This document shows positions 1-5,693 of a stretch of 5,693 nt of DNA, piece after piece. Below the pieces are notes generated by a model. It made no database searches. It was not told the origin of the DNA and worked only from the letters and a program-made list of their open reading frames with translations. A program made the position numbers and the translations under genes. Each line of letters opens with the position of its first letter. Position 1 is the stretch's first letter. The DNA comes from Clostridia bacterium (GTDB lineage Bacteria; Bacillota; Clostridia; Oscillospirales; Acutalibacteraceae): positions 1 through 5,693 of the forward strand of contig CAAFMR010000319.1 of the NCBI GenBank assembly GCA_900764115.1, given 5' to 3'.

Positions 1-1157
1 ATATTGAACTGATTGCCTCTGAAAATATTGTATTCAGGGCGGTGCTGCTGGCTGCCGGAGGGGTGCTGACCAACAAATATGCCGAGGGCTATACCGGTAA
101 GCGCTATTACGGCGGTTGCCAGTATGTGGATGTGGTGGAGGATATTGCCCGCCAGCGGGCGATGGAGCTGTTCGGCGCCGAGCATGCCAATGTGCAGCCC
201 CATTCCGGCGCCAACGCCAATCTGGCGGTGTTTTTTGCGTTGCTGAATCCCGGCGATACGGTGATGGGGATGAACCTGTCGGAGGGCGGGCATCTGTCCC
301 ACGGCTCGCCGGTGAATATCTCCGGCAAATACTTTCATATCGTTCCCTACGGTGTCAATCCCGTGACCGAGCGCATCGACTATGACGCCATGGAAAAAAC
401 CGCGCTGGACTGCCGCCCCAAGCTGATTGTGGTGGGCGCCAGCGCCTATTCCCGCATCATTGATTTTCCCCGTTGCCGGGAGATCGCCGATAAGGTCGGC
501 GCTTATCTGATGGTGGATATGGCGCATATCGCCGGTTTGGTGGCGGCAGGGGTGCATCCCTCTCCCGTTCCCTATGCCGATGTGGTCACCACCACCACCC
601 ATAAGACCCTCCGGGGACCCCGGGGCGGTATGATTCTCTGCCGGGAGAGCCTGGCGAAAGCCATTGACAAAGCCATTTTCCCAGGCACCCAAGGTGGTCC
701 GCTTATGCACATCATCGCCGCCAAGGCGGTGGCGCTGGGCGAGGCGATGACGGAGGAATTTAAGACCTACCAGCGGCAGATCGTTAAGAATGCGGCGGCG
801 CTGGCGACAGCCCTACAGGCTAAGGGGCTGCGGCTGGTCTCCGGCGGCACCGATAACCATCTGATGCTGCTGGAACTGCGGGGCACCGACATCACCGGCA
901 AGGAGCTGGAAAAGCGGCTGGATGAGGTGCATATCACCGCCAACAAGAACACCGTCCCCTACGACCCCCAAAGCCCCTTCATCACCAGCGGGCTGCGTCT
1001 GGGCACCCCCGCCGTTACCTCCCGGGGCTTCCGGGAGCCGGAGATGGAGCGGATCGCCGGATTTATCCACGATGTGATGGCGGACTTCGAGGGCAATCGG
1101 GAGCGGGTCAGCGCAGAAGTACAGGCGCTGTGTGCTCGGTTCCCCATCTACGAATAA
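1..1157 (+). CDS. glyA: Serine hydroxymethyltransferase, 5'-truncated by the window edge
   Basis: PLP enzyme of the cytoplasm that interconverts serine plus tetrahydrofolate with glycine plus 5,10-methylene-THF. The frame is open from nt 3 and gives 384 codons. Bacterial GlyA is about 410-420 residues and its IELIASEN motif normally sits near residue 26-30, so only about 25 N-terminal residues are missing. The GTG at 42 is internal, because conserved sequence continues upstream of it. Visible landmarks, counting nt 3-5 as codon 1, are IASEN (4-8), NKYAEGY, HSGANAN (from 67), MVDMAHIAG with the Asp that pairs with the PLP ring nitrogen (172), and [14 protein letters not shown] with the Schiff-base Lys at codon 201 (nt 603-605). 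[15 protein letters not shown] follows, with the substrate-carboxylate Arg at codon 332. Several N-terminal residues are off consensus: IVF where ENFVS/ENYTS is usual, AAGG for AQGS, GYTG for GYPG and GCQ for GCE. The catalytic residues are intact. It is followed after 15 nt by fhs, so co-transcription is likely. Identity is very secure. Confidence 0.97.
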   Translation, partial: IELIASENIVFRAVLLAAGGVLTNKYAEGYTGKRYYGGCQYVDVVEDIARQRAMELFGAEHANVQPHSGANANLAVFFALLNPGDTVMGMNLSEGGHLSHGSPVNISGKYFHIVPYGVNPVTERIDYDAMEKTALDCRPKLIVVGASAYSRIIDFPRCREIADKVGAYLMVDMAHIAGLVAAGVHPSPVPYADVVTTTTHKTLRGPRGGMILCRESLAKAIDKAIFPGTQGGPLMHIIAAKAVALGEAMTEEFKTYQRQIVKNAAALATALQAKGLRLVSGGTDNHLMLLELRGTDITGKELEKRLDEVHITANKNTVPYDPQSPFITSGLRLGTPAVTSRGFREPEMERIAGFIHDVMADFEGNRERVSAEVQALCARFPIYE

Positions 1158-1161
1158 GGAG
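1156..1161 (+). promoter_or_regulatory. Shine-Dalgarno site for fhs, overlapping the glyA stop
   Basis: AAGGAG begins inside the TAA stop of glyA and lies 11 nt before the fhs ATG at 1173. That spacing is slightly long. A second purine run, GGGAGAG (1163-1169), lies closer and could also contribute. The arrangement suggests that ribosomes finishing glyA help initiation of fhs. Confidence 0.75.
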
Positions 1162-1172
1162 CGGGAGAGCGG

Positions 1173-2849
1173 ATGGCATACAAAAGCGACATTGAAATTG
1201 CCCAAAGCTGCACGATGGAGCCCATTGGCGCTATTGCCCGGCGGGCGCATGTGGCGGAGCAATATATCGAGCCCTACGGACGGTATAAGGCGAAAATCGA
1301 CCCGGCGCTGCTGGGGGATACCCACCGTCCGGACGGCAAGCTGATTTTGGTGACCGCCATCACTCCCACTTCGGCGGGGGAGGGTAAGACTACCACCACC
1401 ATCGGGCTGGCGGACGGGCTGCGGCGCATCGGCAAGGACGCGGTGGTGGCGCTGCGGGAGCCGTCGCTGGGTCCGGTATTCGGCATTAAGGGCGGCGCCG
1501 CCGGTGGCGGCTATGCTCAGGTGGTGCCGATGGAGGACATCAACCTGCATTTCACCGGGGATTTTCATGCCATCGGCGCTGCCAATAACCTGCTGGCGGC
1601 GATGCTGGATAATCATATACAGCAGGGCAATGCGCTGGGCATCGACCCCCGCCGCATCACCTGGAAACGATGCGTGGATATGAACGACCGCCAGCTGCGG
1701 CATATTGTGGATGGGCTGGGGGGCAAGGTCAACGGCACCCCCCGGGAGGATGGGTTTGACATCACCGTCGCCAGCGAGATTATGGCGGTGCTGTGTCTCG
1801 CTACCTCCCTGAGCGACCTGAAGGAGCGGCTCTCCCGCATTGTGGTGGGCTATACCTACGGGGATGAACCGGTCACCTGCGGGCAACTGAAGGCTGCCGG
1901 GGCGATGACGGCGCTGCTCAAGGATGCCCTCAAGCCCAATCTGGTGCAGACGCTGGAGGGCACCCCAGCCTTTGTCCATGGCGGTCCCTTTGCCAACATT
2001 GCCCATGGCTGCAATTCCGTTATGGCGACCCGTATGGCGCTGAGAATGGGGGAGTATACCGTCACCGAGGCGGGGTTTGGCGCCGATCTGGGGGCGGAGA
2101 AATTCCTGGATATCAAATGCCGGATGGCGGGGCTGGTTCCCGATGCGGTGGTGATCGTCGCTACCGTGCGGGCGCTCAAAATGCACGGCGGTCTGGATAA
2201 AAAGCAGCTGGACACCGAGGATGTGGCTGCGCTGGAGCGGGGCATCCCCAATCTGCTGCGCCATGTGCATAATATCAAGGAGGTCTACGGTCTGCCTTGT
2301 GTGGTTGCGGTCAATCGTTTTCCCACCGACACCGACCGGGAGATTGATTTCATTGTCCAAAAGTGCCGTGCTCTGGAGGTCAACACCGTGCTGTCCACCG
2401 TATGGGCAGACGGCGGCAAGGGCGGCGAAGCGTTGGCGCGGGAGGTGGTGCGCCTCTGCGCCGAGGAGCAGGGACACTTCACCTATGCCTATGAGAACGA
2501 CCTGCCGCTGCGGGATAAGATCGACGCTGTGGTGCGAAAGGTCTATGGCGGCGCCGGCGTTGCCCTGTTGCCGGCGGCGGAAAAGCAGCTGGACCGGCTC
2601 ACCGAGCTGGGGTTCGGGCGCTGCCCCGTGTGCATTGCCAAAACCCAATACAGCTTTTCCGATGACCCCACCCGTTTGGGTGCGCCGGAGGGCTTCACCG
2701 TCACGGTCAAGGATGTGCGCGTTTCCGCCGGGGCGGGCTTTGTAGTGGTGCGCACCGGGGATATTATGACTATGCCCGGTTTGCCGAAAATCCCGGCGGC
2801 GGAAAAAATTGACGTGGACGCCGATGGGCGTATCACCGGATTGTTTTAA
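1173..2849 (+). CDS. fhs: Formate--tetrahydrofolate ligase (10-formyl-THF synthetase)
   Basis: Cytoplasmic enzyme that joins formate to tetrahydrofolate using ATP, giving 10-formyl-THF. It supplies purine and initiator-tRNA formylation, or in acetogens the methyl branch of the Wood-Ljungdahl pathway. The 558-residue product has full family length. Family signatures visible are the P-loop-like [13 protein letters not shown] (about 64-76), [11 protein letters not shown] (104-114; first FTHFS signature), [18 protein letters not shown] (122-139) and [12 protein letters not shown] (329-340; second signature). The C-terminus, [14 protein letters not shown]...ITGLF, is the usual family ending. The start at ATG 1173 fits the typical N-terminus ([11 protein letters not shown]) and has an SD upstream. 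It lies 15 nt after glyA and 13 nt before the glycosyltransferase gene. GlyA and Fhs load the same folate pool from serine and formate. The usual partners that interconvert 10-formyl- and methylene-THF (FolD, FchA) are not in the window, so whether this is an acetogenic or simply a biosynthetic setting cannot be told. Confidence 0.98.
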   Translation: MAYKSDIEIAQSCTMEPIGAIARRAHVAEQYIEPYGRYKAKIDPALLGDTHRPDGKLILVTAITPTSAGEGKTTTTIGLADGLRRIGKDAVVALREPSLGPVFGIKGGAAGGGYAQVVPMEDINLHFTGDFHAIGAANNLLAAMLDNHIQQGNALGIDPRRITWKRCVDMNDRQLRHIVDGLGGKVNGTPREDGFDITVASEIMAVLCLATSLSDLKERLSRIVVGYTYGDEPVTCGQLKAAGAMTALLKDALKPNLVQTLEGTPAFVHGGPFANIAHGCNSVMATRMALRMGEYTVTEAGFGADLGAEKFLDIKCRMAGLVPDAVVIVATVRALKMHGGLDKKQLDTEDVAALERGIPNLLRHVHNIKEVYGLPCVVAVNRFPTDTDREIDFIVQKCRALEVNTVLSTVWADGGKGGEALAREVVRLCAEEQGHFTYAYENDLPLRDKIDAVVRKVYGGAGVALLPAAEKQLDRLTELGFGRCPVCIAKTQYSFSDDPTRLGAPEGFTVTVKDVRVSAGAGFVVVRTGDIMTMPGLPKIPAAEKIDVDADGRITGLF

Positions 2850-2853
2850 GGAG
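2848..2853 (+). promoter_or_regulatory. Shine-Dalgarno site that fixes the glycosyltransferase start
   Basis: AAGGAG overlaps the TAA stop of fhs (2847-2849) and sits 9 nt before ATG 2863. It supports 2863 over the in-frame ATG at 2809, which would lie inside fhs and add 18 residues unlike any glycosyltransferase N-terminus. Confidence 0.8.
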
Positions 2854-2862
2854 CGGGAGCGT

Positions 2863-3822
2863 ATGCAGCTGTCACTGGTTGTCCCTTGCTATAATGAAGC
2901 CGCCAATGTGGCGGCACTGTACCAGCTCTGCCGGGATACTTTCGCCCCGGCGGGGGTGGAATATGAGCTGATCTTCGTCAACGACGGCAGCCGGGACGAT
3001 ACCTGGGCGGCGCTGCTGGCGGTGCAGGAGATCGCCGACTGCCGGGTGCAGCTGATTGATTTCTCCCGCAACTTCGGTAAAGAGGCGGCGATGCTGGCGG
3101 GCTTGCAGCGGGCAACGGGGGCGTATGTGGCGCTGATGGACGCTGATTTGCAGCAGCCCCCCGCCGCCGTGCTGGAGATGGTGCGGTTTCTGGATGCCAA
3201 CTCGGACTACGACTGTGTTGCCGCATACCCCGACAAGCGGCGGGACGGAAAATTCCTTGCCCACTGCAAAAAGCGGTTTTATCGGGTCATCAACACTGCC
3301 TGCGACATTCATTTTCGCCCGGATGCCAGCGATTTCCGCACCTTCCGGCAGCCGGTGGTGCAAGCCATTCTGTCGCTGGGGGAATATCACCGGTTTTCCA
3401 AGGGGATTTTCTCCTATGTGGGCTTTCCCACCTACTATATGCCCTATACCGTGCAGGAGCGCCACGCCGGAAAAACCAGCTGGTCGTTCCGCAAGCTGTG
3501 CCGGTATGCGTTTGAGGGGATCGTTTCCTTTTCCACCTTTCCGCTCCAGCTGGCGACGGTGGTGGGGGCGATCACGGCGTTTCTGTCGCTGCTGTATATG
3601 CTGGTGGTGATCGTACAAAAGCTGGGGTTCGGTATCGCCATCCCCGGGTATGCCACCATTGTGGTGCTGATATTGCTTATCGGCGGTTTGCAAATGATGA
3701 TGCTGGGCATCATCGGCGAGTATATCGCCCGCATTTATATTCAATCCAAGCACCGTCCGGTCTATATTGCCCGGGAATATCGCCCGGGGACGGAGAAATC
3801 GGAAAAAAATCCGGGTGAATAA
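2863..3822 (+). CDS. Family-2 glycosyltransferase, polyprenyl-phosphate (DPM1/GtrB/ArnC-like) type, membrane anchored
   Basis: The 319-residue product is a GT-A fold glycosyltransferase that most likely moves a sugar from a nucleotide donor to undecaprenyl phosphate at the inner face of the membrane. The exact sugar cannot be read from the sequence. It starts directly with the nucleotide-binding strand (LSLVVPCYNEA, 3-13). Then come IFVNDGSRDDT (37-47), DFSRNFGKEAAM (66-77), the metal/donor motif DADLQQPP (93-100) and the ERHAGKTSWSFRKL segment (199-212) typical of this subfamily. Two hydrophobic helices follow at about 226-251 and 262-286, then a short charged tail, matching the usual two-helix C-terminus. 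Length is normal (about 310-330). The start at 2863 is chosen from the SD and from the family N-terminus. The last codons (KNPGE and stop) form the left arm and loop of the transcription terminator. It follows fhs by 13 nt and probably belongs to the same transcript, but no pathway link to folate metabolism is evident. Family assignment is secure; substrate and gene name are not. Confidence 0.92.
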   Translation: MQLSLVVPCYNEAANVAALYQLCRDTFAPAGVEYELIFVNDGSRDDTWAALLAVQEIADCRVQLIDFSRNFGKEAAMLAGLQRATGAYVALMDADLQQPPAAVLEMVRFLDANSDYDCVAAYPDKRRDGKFLAHCKKRFYRVINTACDIHFRPDASDFRTFRQPVVQAILSLGEYHRFSKGIFSYVGFPTYYMPYTVQERHAGKTSWSFRKLCRYAFEGIVSFSTFPLQLATVVGAITAFLSLLYMLVVIVQKLGFGIAIPGYATIVVLILLIGGLQMMMLGIIGEYIARIYIQSKHRPVYIAREYRPGTEKSEKNPGE

Positions 3823-3834
3823 CCCGGATTTTTT
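3804..3834 (+). terminator. Intrinsic terminator overlapping the glycosyltransferase stop codon
   Basis: The arms TCCGGGT (3810-3816) and ACCCGGA (3822-3828) pair perfectly around a 5-nt loop (3817-3821), and six Ts follow (3829-3834). A run of seven As (3803-3809) precedes the stem, so the pairing can extend to 13 bp (3804-3816 with 3822-3834). The symmetry means the element could also stop transcription on the minus strand. The TAA stop (3820-3822) lies in the loop and the first base of the right arm. It ends the glyA-fhs-glycosyltransferase unit. Confidence 0.92.
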
Positions 3835-3863
3835 CGGTTTTACTGGAATTTTCTTTGCATATA

Positions 3864-3872
3864 TGTTAGAAT
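3864..3872 (+). promoter_or_regulatory. Candidate extended -10 promoter for the nif3-like/rqcH unit
   Basis: TGTTAGAAT matches an extended -10 element (TG, one base, then TAGAAT at 3867-3872; 5 of 6 to TATAAT). It lies in the AT-rich gap just after the terminator. The best -35 at 17-nt spacing is TGGAAT (3844-3849), only 3 of 6 to TTGACA, as is common when the -10 is extended. Transcription would start near 3879, giving a leader of about 40 nt. Its position between a terminator and the next gene supports the call; no experimental start is known. Confidence 0.5.
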
Positions 3873-3900
3873 AAGAACAAATACGGGAATTATGTCGGTA

Positions 3901-3907
3901 AAGGGAG
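3901..3907 (+). promoter_or_regulatory. Shine-Dalgarno site that fixes the nif3-like start
   Basis: AAGGGAG lies 10 nt before ATG 3918. The in-frame GTG at 3909 is only 1 nt from it and is too close to be used, so 3918 is preferred. Confidence 0.7.
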
Positions 3908-3917
3908 CGTGCCACGG

Positions 3918-4661
3918 ATGCAGATTCGGGATATTGTTGCTTTTCTTAATGAAAAAGCCCCTTTGGATACCGCAGAGGAATGGGATAATCCCGGACTGCT
4001 CATCGGCTCCCCGGCGGCGCCGGTGGAGCGGGTGCTGGTGGCGCTGGATGCGACTTCCGCTGCCTTGGAGGCTGCCCGCCGTATGGATGCTCAGCTGCTG
4101 GTGACCCACCACCCCGTGATTTTTCGCCCCCTCAGGGCGTTGGATGCCGCCGCTGTCCCGTATCAGGCGGCTGCCGCCGGGATTGCCGTGGTGTCCGCCC
4201 ATACCAATCTGGATAAAGCGTCCGGCGGCGTCAACGACACGTTGGCGGCGCTCCTGGGGCTGACTGCGGTGCAGCCCGGCGAGGACGGAATGAGCCGTAT
4301 CGGGCTTTTGCCCGCCCCCGTTGATGCCCGCACCTTTGCGGCTCAGGTGGGCGCGCGGCTGCACACCGCCGTGCGGGTGAACGGCGACCGCCCCGTGCAG
4401 CGGGTAGCGGTCTGCGGCGGCAGCGGCGGTGAGTTCATTCTGCCGCTGAGCGCACAGGCAGACGCCTATGTGACCGGTGAGGTGCGCCACCACGAATGGC
4501 TGCTGGCGGAGGAACGGGGACTGACGGTGCTGGAGGCGGGGCATTATGCCACGGAGGTGCCGGTGGTGGACACCCTGTGCCGCTGGCTCAGGGGGACGTT
4601 TCCTCGGTTGACGGTTGCCGCCTTTCCCGGAGAACCGCCCTATGAGACGATAACGAGGTGA
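3918..4661 (+). CDS. Nif3-like dinuclear metal center protein (YbgI/DUF34 family, short form)
   Basis: Member of the Nif3/DUF34 family, conserved toroid-forming hexameric proteins with a two-metal site. Proposed roles include GTP cyclohydrolase I type 2-like activity and metal insertion or metallochaperone functions, but none is settled. The 247-residue product shows the diagnostic opening EEWDNPGLLIG (20-30). Metal ligands expected from E. coli YbgI are all present: His64-His65 in VTHHPVIF, His95 and Asp99 in SAHTNLDKASGGVND, and His209 and Glu213 in EAGHYATEVP. Other family markers are CGGSGG (166-171) and VTGEVRHHEW (185-194). Its length equals that of YbgI, and it lacks the PII-like inserted domain that makes B. 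subtilis YqfO about 370 residues. The start is set by the AAGGGAG site and the usual MxIxDI N-terminus. It has its own candidate promoter and ends 4 nt before the rqcH-like gene, so the two are probably co-transcribed and translationally coupled. The common Firmicute neighbour trmK is not upstream here. Family certain, biochemical role open. Confidence 0.95.
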   Translation: MQIRDIVAFLNEKAPLDTAEEWDNPGLLIGSPAAPVERVLVALDATSAALEAARRMDAQLLVTHHPVIFRPLRALDAAAVPYQAAAAGIAVVSAHTNLDKASGGVNDTLAALLGLTAVQPGEDGMSRIGLLPAPVDARTFAAQVGARLHTAVRVNGDRPVQRVAVCGGSGGEFILPLSAQADAYVTGEVRHHEWLLAEERGLTVLEAGHYATEVPVVDTLCRWLRGTFPRLTVAAFPGEPPYETITR

Positions 4662-4662
4662 T
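4655..4662 (+). promoter_or_regulatory. Near-perfect Shine-Dalgarno of the rqcH-like gene containing the upstream stop codon
   Basis: GAGGTGAT matches eight consecutive bases of the ideal anti-16S complement AAGGAGGTGATC. It ends 3 nt before ATG 4666. The TGA stop of the nif3-like gene (4659-4661) lies inside it, which implies translational coupling and decides the start of the downstream gene. Confidence 0.85.
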
Positions 4663-4665
4663 TCA

Positions 4666-5693
4666 ATGGCACTGGACGGTGCATTTTTGACGTGCTTGCG
4701 GCAGGAGCTGGCAGAGGAGCTGCCGGAAGCGCGCATCGATAAGATTCATCAGCCCGGGCGGGAGGAGCTGGTTCTCGCCCTGCGCTGGCGGGGCGGCGCC
4801 CGACGGCTGTATCTTAATGCCGGCGCCGACGCCCCCCGCATCCACTTTACCGAGGAAACGCTTGAAAACCCGGCGCAGCCCCCTATGTTCTGTATGCTGC
4901 TGCGCAAGCGGCTCACCGGCGGAAAGCTGACCGCCATCCGGCAAGAGGGGCTGGAGCGGGCGCTGTATCTGGATTTTGATTGCATCAACGAGCTGGGTGA
5001 CCCGGTGCGGCTGACCCTGGCGGTAGAGATTATGGGACGGCGCAGCAATATTATCCTCATCGACGAGCAGGGTAAGGTCGTTGACGCCATCAAACGGGTG
5101 GACCCGGCGATGTCCGCCCTGCGACCGATGCTGCCGGGGCTGACCTATACGGCGCCCCCGGCAGAGGCGGGGAAGATCGACCTTTCCCGGGCGGAGACCG
5201 GGGCGCTTGTAGCGGCGGTGAAAGCCGGGGCGGATGCCCCCCTGTCCAAAGCGCTGCAAAAAGCCAGTCAGGGGCTTTCTCCGCTCACCTGCCGGGAGCT
5301 GTCCTGCCGCACGGCGGGCGACCGAGATCCGTTGGTCAGCGCGCTGACCGCCGAGGAGTGGCAGCGTCTGACAGCCGCTATTGACCGTACCCGCCGCACC
5401 ATTTGCACCGGCGAAAACCGAGTACCATATCTGGTGACCCGTCCCGATGGCAGCCCGTTGGAATACAGCTTTCAGCCCCTCATTCAGTATGGGCTGGATG
5501 CCCGGGGGCAGGAAATGTCTTCTTTTTCCGCTCTGCTGGATACATTCTATGCCCGCCGGTCGGCGGATGACCGGATGCGCGCCCGTTCCCGGGATTTGCG
5601 GCGGGTGTTGCAAAGCACCCGCGAACGTATCCTGCGCAAGCTGGAAAACCAGCGGCGGGAATTGTCAGCCGCTGCCGACCGGGACACCTGGCG
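4666..5693 (+). CDS. rqcH: RqcH-type NFACT protein (ribosome quality control; formerly fibronectin-binding protein), 3'-truncated
   Basis: RqcH (the bacterial NEMF/Rqc2 homologue) binds split 50S subunits that carry stalled peptidyl-tRNA and recruits tRNA-Ala to add C-terminal alanine tails, marking the nascent chain for degradation. The window holds 342 complete codons of an expected roughly 570, with no stop before the edge. The NFACT-N domain begins at once (MALDGAFLTCLRQEL). Then come ARIDKIHQPGREELVL (22-37), the family hallmark NPAQPPMFCMLLRKRL (68-83), EIMGRRSNIILID (121-133) and the HhH-like segment LSKALQKASQGLSP (193-206). From about 300 the sequence turns strongly charged and helical (RMRARSRDLRRV...RILRKLENQRREL), the first arm of the coiled coil that contacts the ribosome. 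The position matching the functionally important Asp97-Arg98 pair reads Glu97-Arg98 (GLERAL). The start is fixed by GAGGTGAT. The gene sits 4 nt after the nif3-like gene. Missing are the rest of the coiled coil and the C-terminal NFACT-R domain. Older annotation would call it FbpA/YloA. Confidence 0.93.
   Translation, partial: MALDGAFLTCLRQELAEELPEARIDKIHQPGREELVLALRWRGGARRLYLNAGADAPRIHFTEETLENPAQPPMFCMLLRKRLTGGKLTAIRQEGLERALYLDFDCINELGDPVRLTLAVEIMGRRSNIILIDEQGKVVDAIKRVDPAMSALRPMLPGLTYTAPPAEAGKIDLSRAETGALVAAVKAGADAPLSKALQKASQGLSPLTCRELSCRTAGDRDPLVSALTAEEWQRLTAAIDRTRRTICTGENRVPYLVTRPDGSPLEYSFQPLIQYGLDARGQEMSSFSALLDTFYARRSADDRMRARSRDLRRVLQSTRERILRKLENQRRELSAAADRDTW

Noticed and set aside
587..600. 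Run of ACC repeats resembling a simple sequence repeat
   Set aside because: It encodes the conserved Thr run just before the PLP-binding Lys of GlyA (TTTTHKT) and is therefore a coding constraint.
813..2648. A 611-codon open frame on the minus strand across the end of glyA and most of fhs
   Set aside because: It is antisense to two textbook genes, its translation is low-complexity (rich in His, Gln, Arg and Gly) without a recognisable domain, and it bridges an intergenic junction. GC-biased third codon positions in the real genes remove stops from the opposite strand.
2809..2862. An upstream in-frame ATG that would lengthen the glycosyltransferase by 18 residues
   Set aside because: It lies within fhs coding sequence, lacks a good SD, and the extra residues precede the canonical first strand. 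ATG 2863 has AAGGAG at 9 nt.
2872..3915. A 347-codon minus-strand open frame opposite the glycosyltransferase gene
   Set aside because: It is the mirror of a strongly conserved glycosyltransferase, has no family motifs and would start inside the promoter/SD region of the next gene. Its length is explained by base composition.
3823..3917. Possible riboswitch or small RNA in the only sizeable intergenic gap
   Set aside because: After the terminator only about 80 nt remain, with no second stable hairpin or conserved aptamer core visible. A promoter and an SD account for what is there.
3892..4104. A 70-codon plus-strand frame starting at ATG 3892, possibly a leader peptide
   Set aside because: It overlaps the nif3-like gene in another frame, has no SD before its ATG and its translation (Trp/Arg-rich) resembles nothing. 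The region is explained as a short 5' leader.
4663..5613. A 316-codon minus-strand open frame opposite rqcH
   Set aside because: The forward frame carries unmistakable NFACT-N motifs. The reverse translation shows no domain and is rich in Gln, Arg, Gly and Pro, as expected of a shadow.

Overview
This window is an ordinary, gene-dense stretch of a GC-rich bacterial chromosome. All five genes lie on the + strand. Gene content (GlyA, formate-THF ligase, a short Nif3-family protein and an RqcH/NFACT protein), strong AAGGAG/GAGGTGAT-type ribosome binding sites and very tight gene spacing point to a Firmicute, most plausibly a GC-rich clostridial anaerobe of the Oscillospirales type. That taxonomic placement is inference from gene families and codon style, not from a marker gene.

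Region 1 (1-3834) looks like the distal part of an operon. It holds glyA (5' end outside the window), then fhs after a 15-nt gap, then a family-2 membrane glycosyltransferase after a 13-nt gap. A strong intrinsic terminator closes it, with its left arm inside the last codons of the glycosyltransferase. GlyA and Fhs both charge tetrahydrofolate with one-carbon units, from serine and from formate respectively, so their pairing makes metabolic sense. The glycosyltransferase (polyprenyl-phosphate sugar transferase type, two C-terminal membrane helices) has no obvious role in that pathway and is probably only co-transcribed.

Region 2 (about 3840 to the window end) is a second transcription unit. 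A 95-nt intergenic gap carries a plausible extended -10 promoter. It is followed by a short-form Nif3-like dinuclear-metal protein and, 4 nt later, by a gene for an RqcH-type NFACT protein (ribosome quality control, formerly 'fibronectin-binding protein'), which runs off the 3' end in its coiled coil.

No RNA gene, mobile element, CRISPR array, phage remnant or long unexplained gap was seen, and no previously undescribed system is supported. The points most worth a second look are fine-scale. They are an Asp-to-Glu change at the RqcH position that matches the functionally important Asp97, a stop codon inside a terminator loop, an identical 13-nt stop/SD cassette at two successive gene junctions, and a few off-consensus residues near the N-terminus of GlyA.
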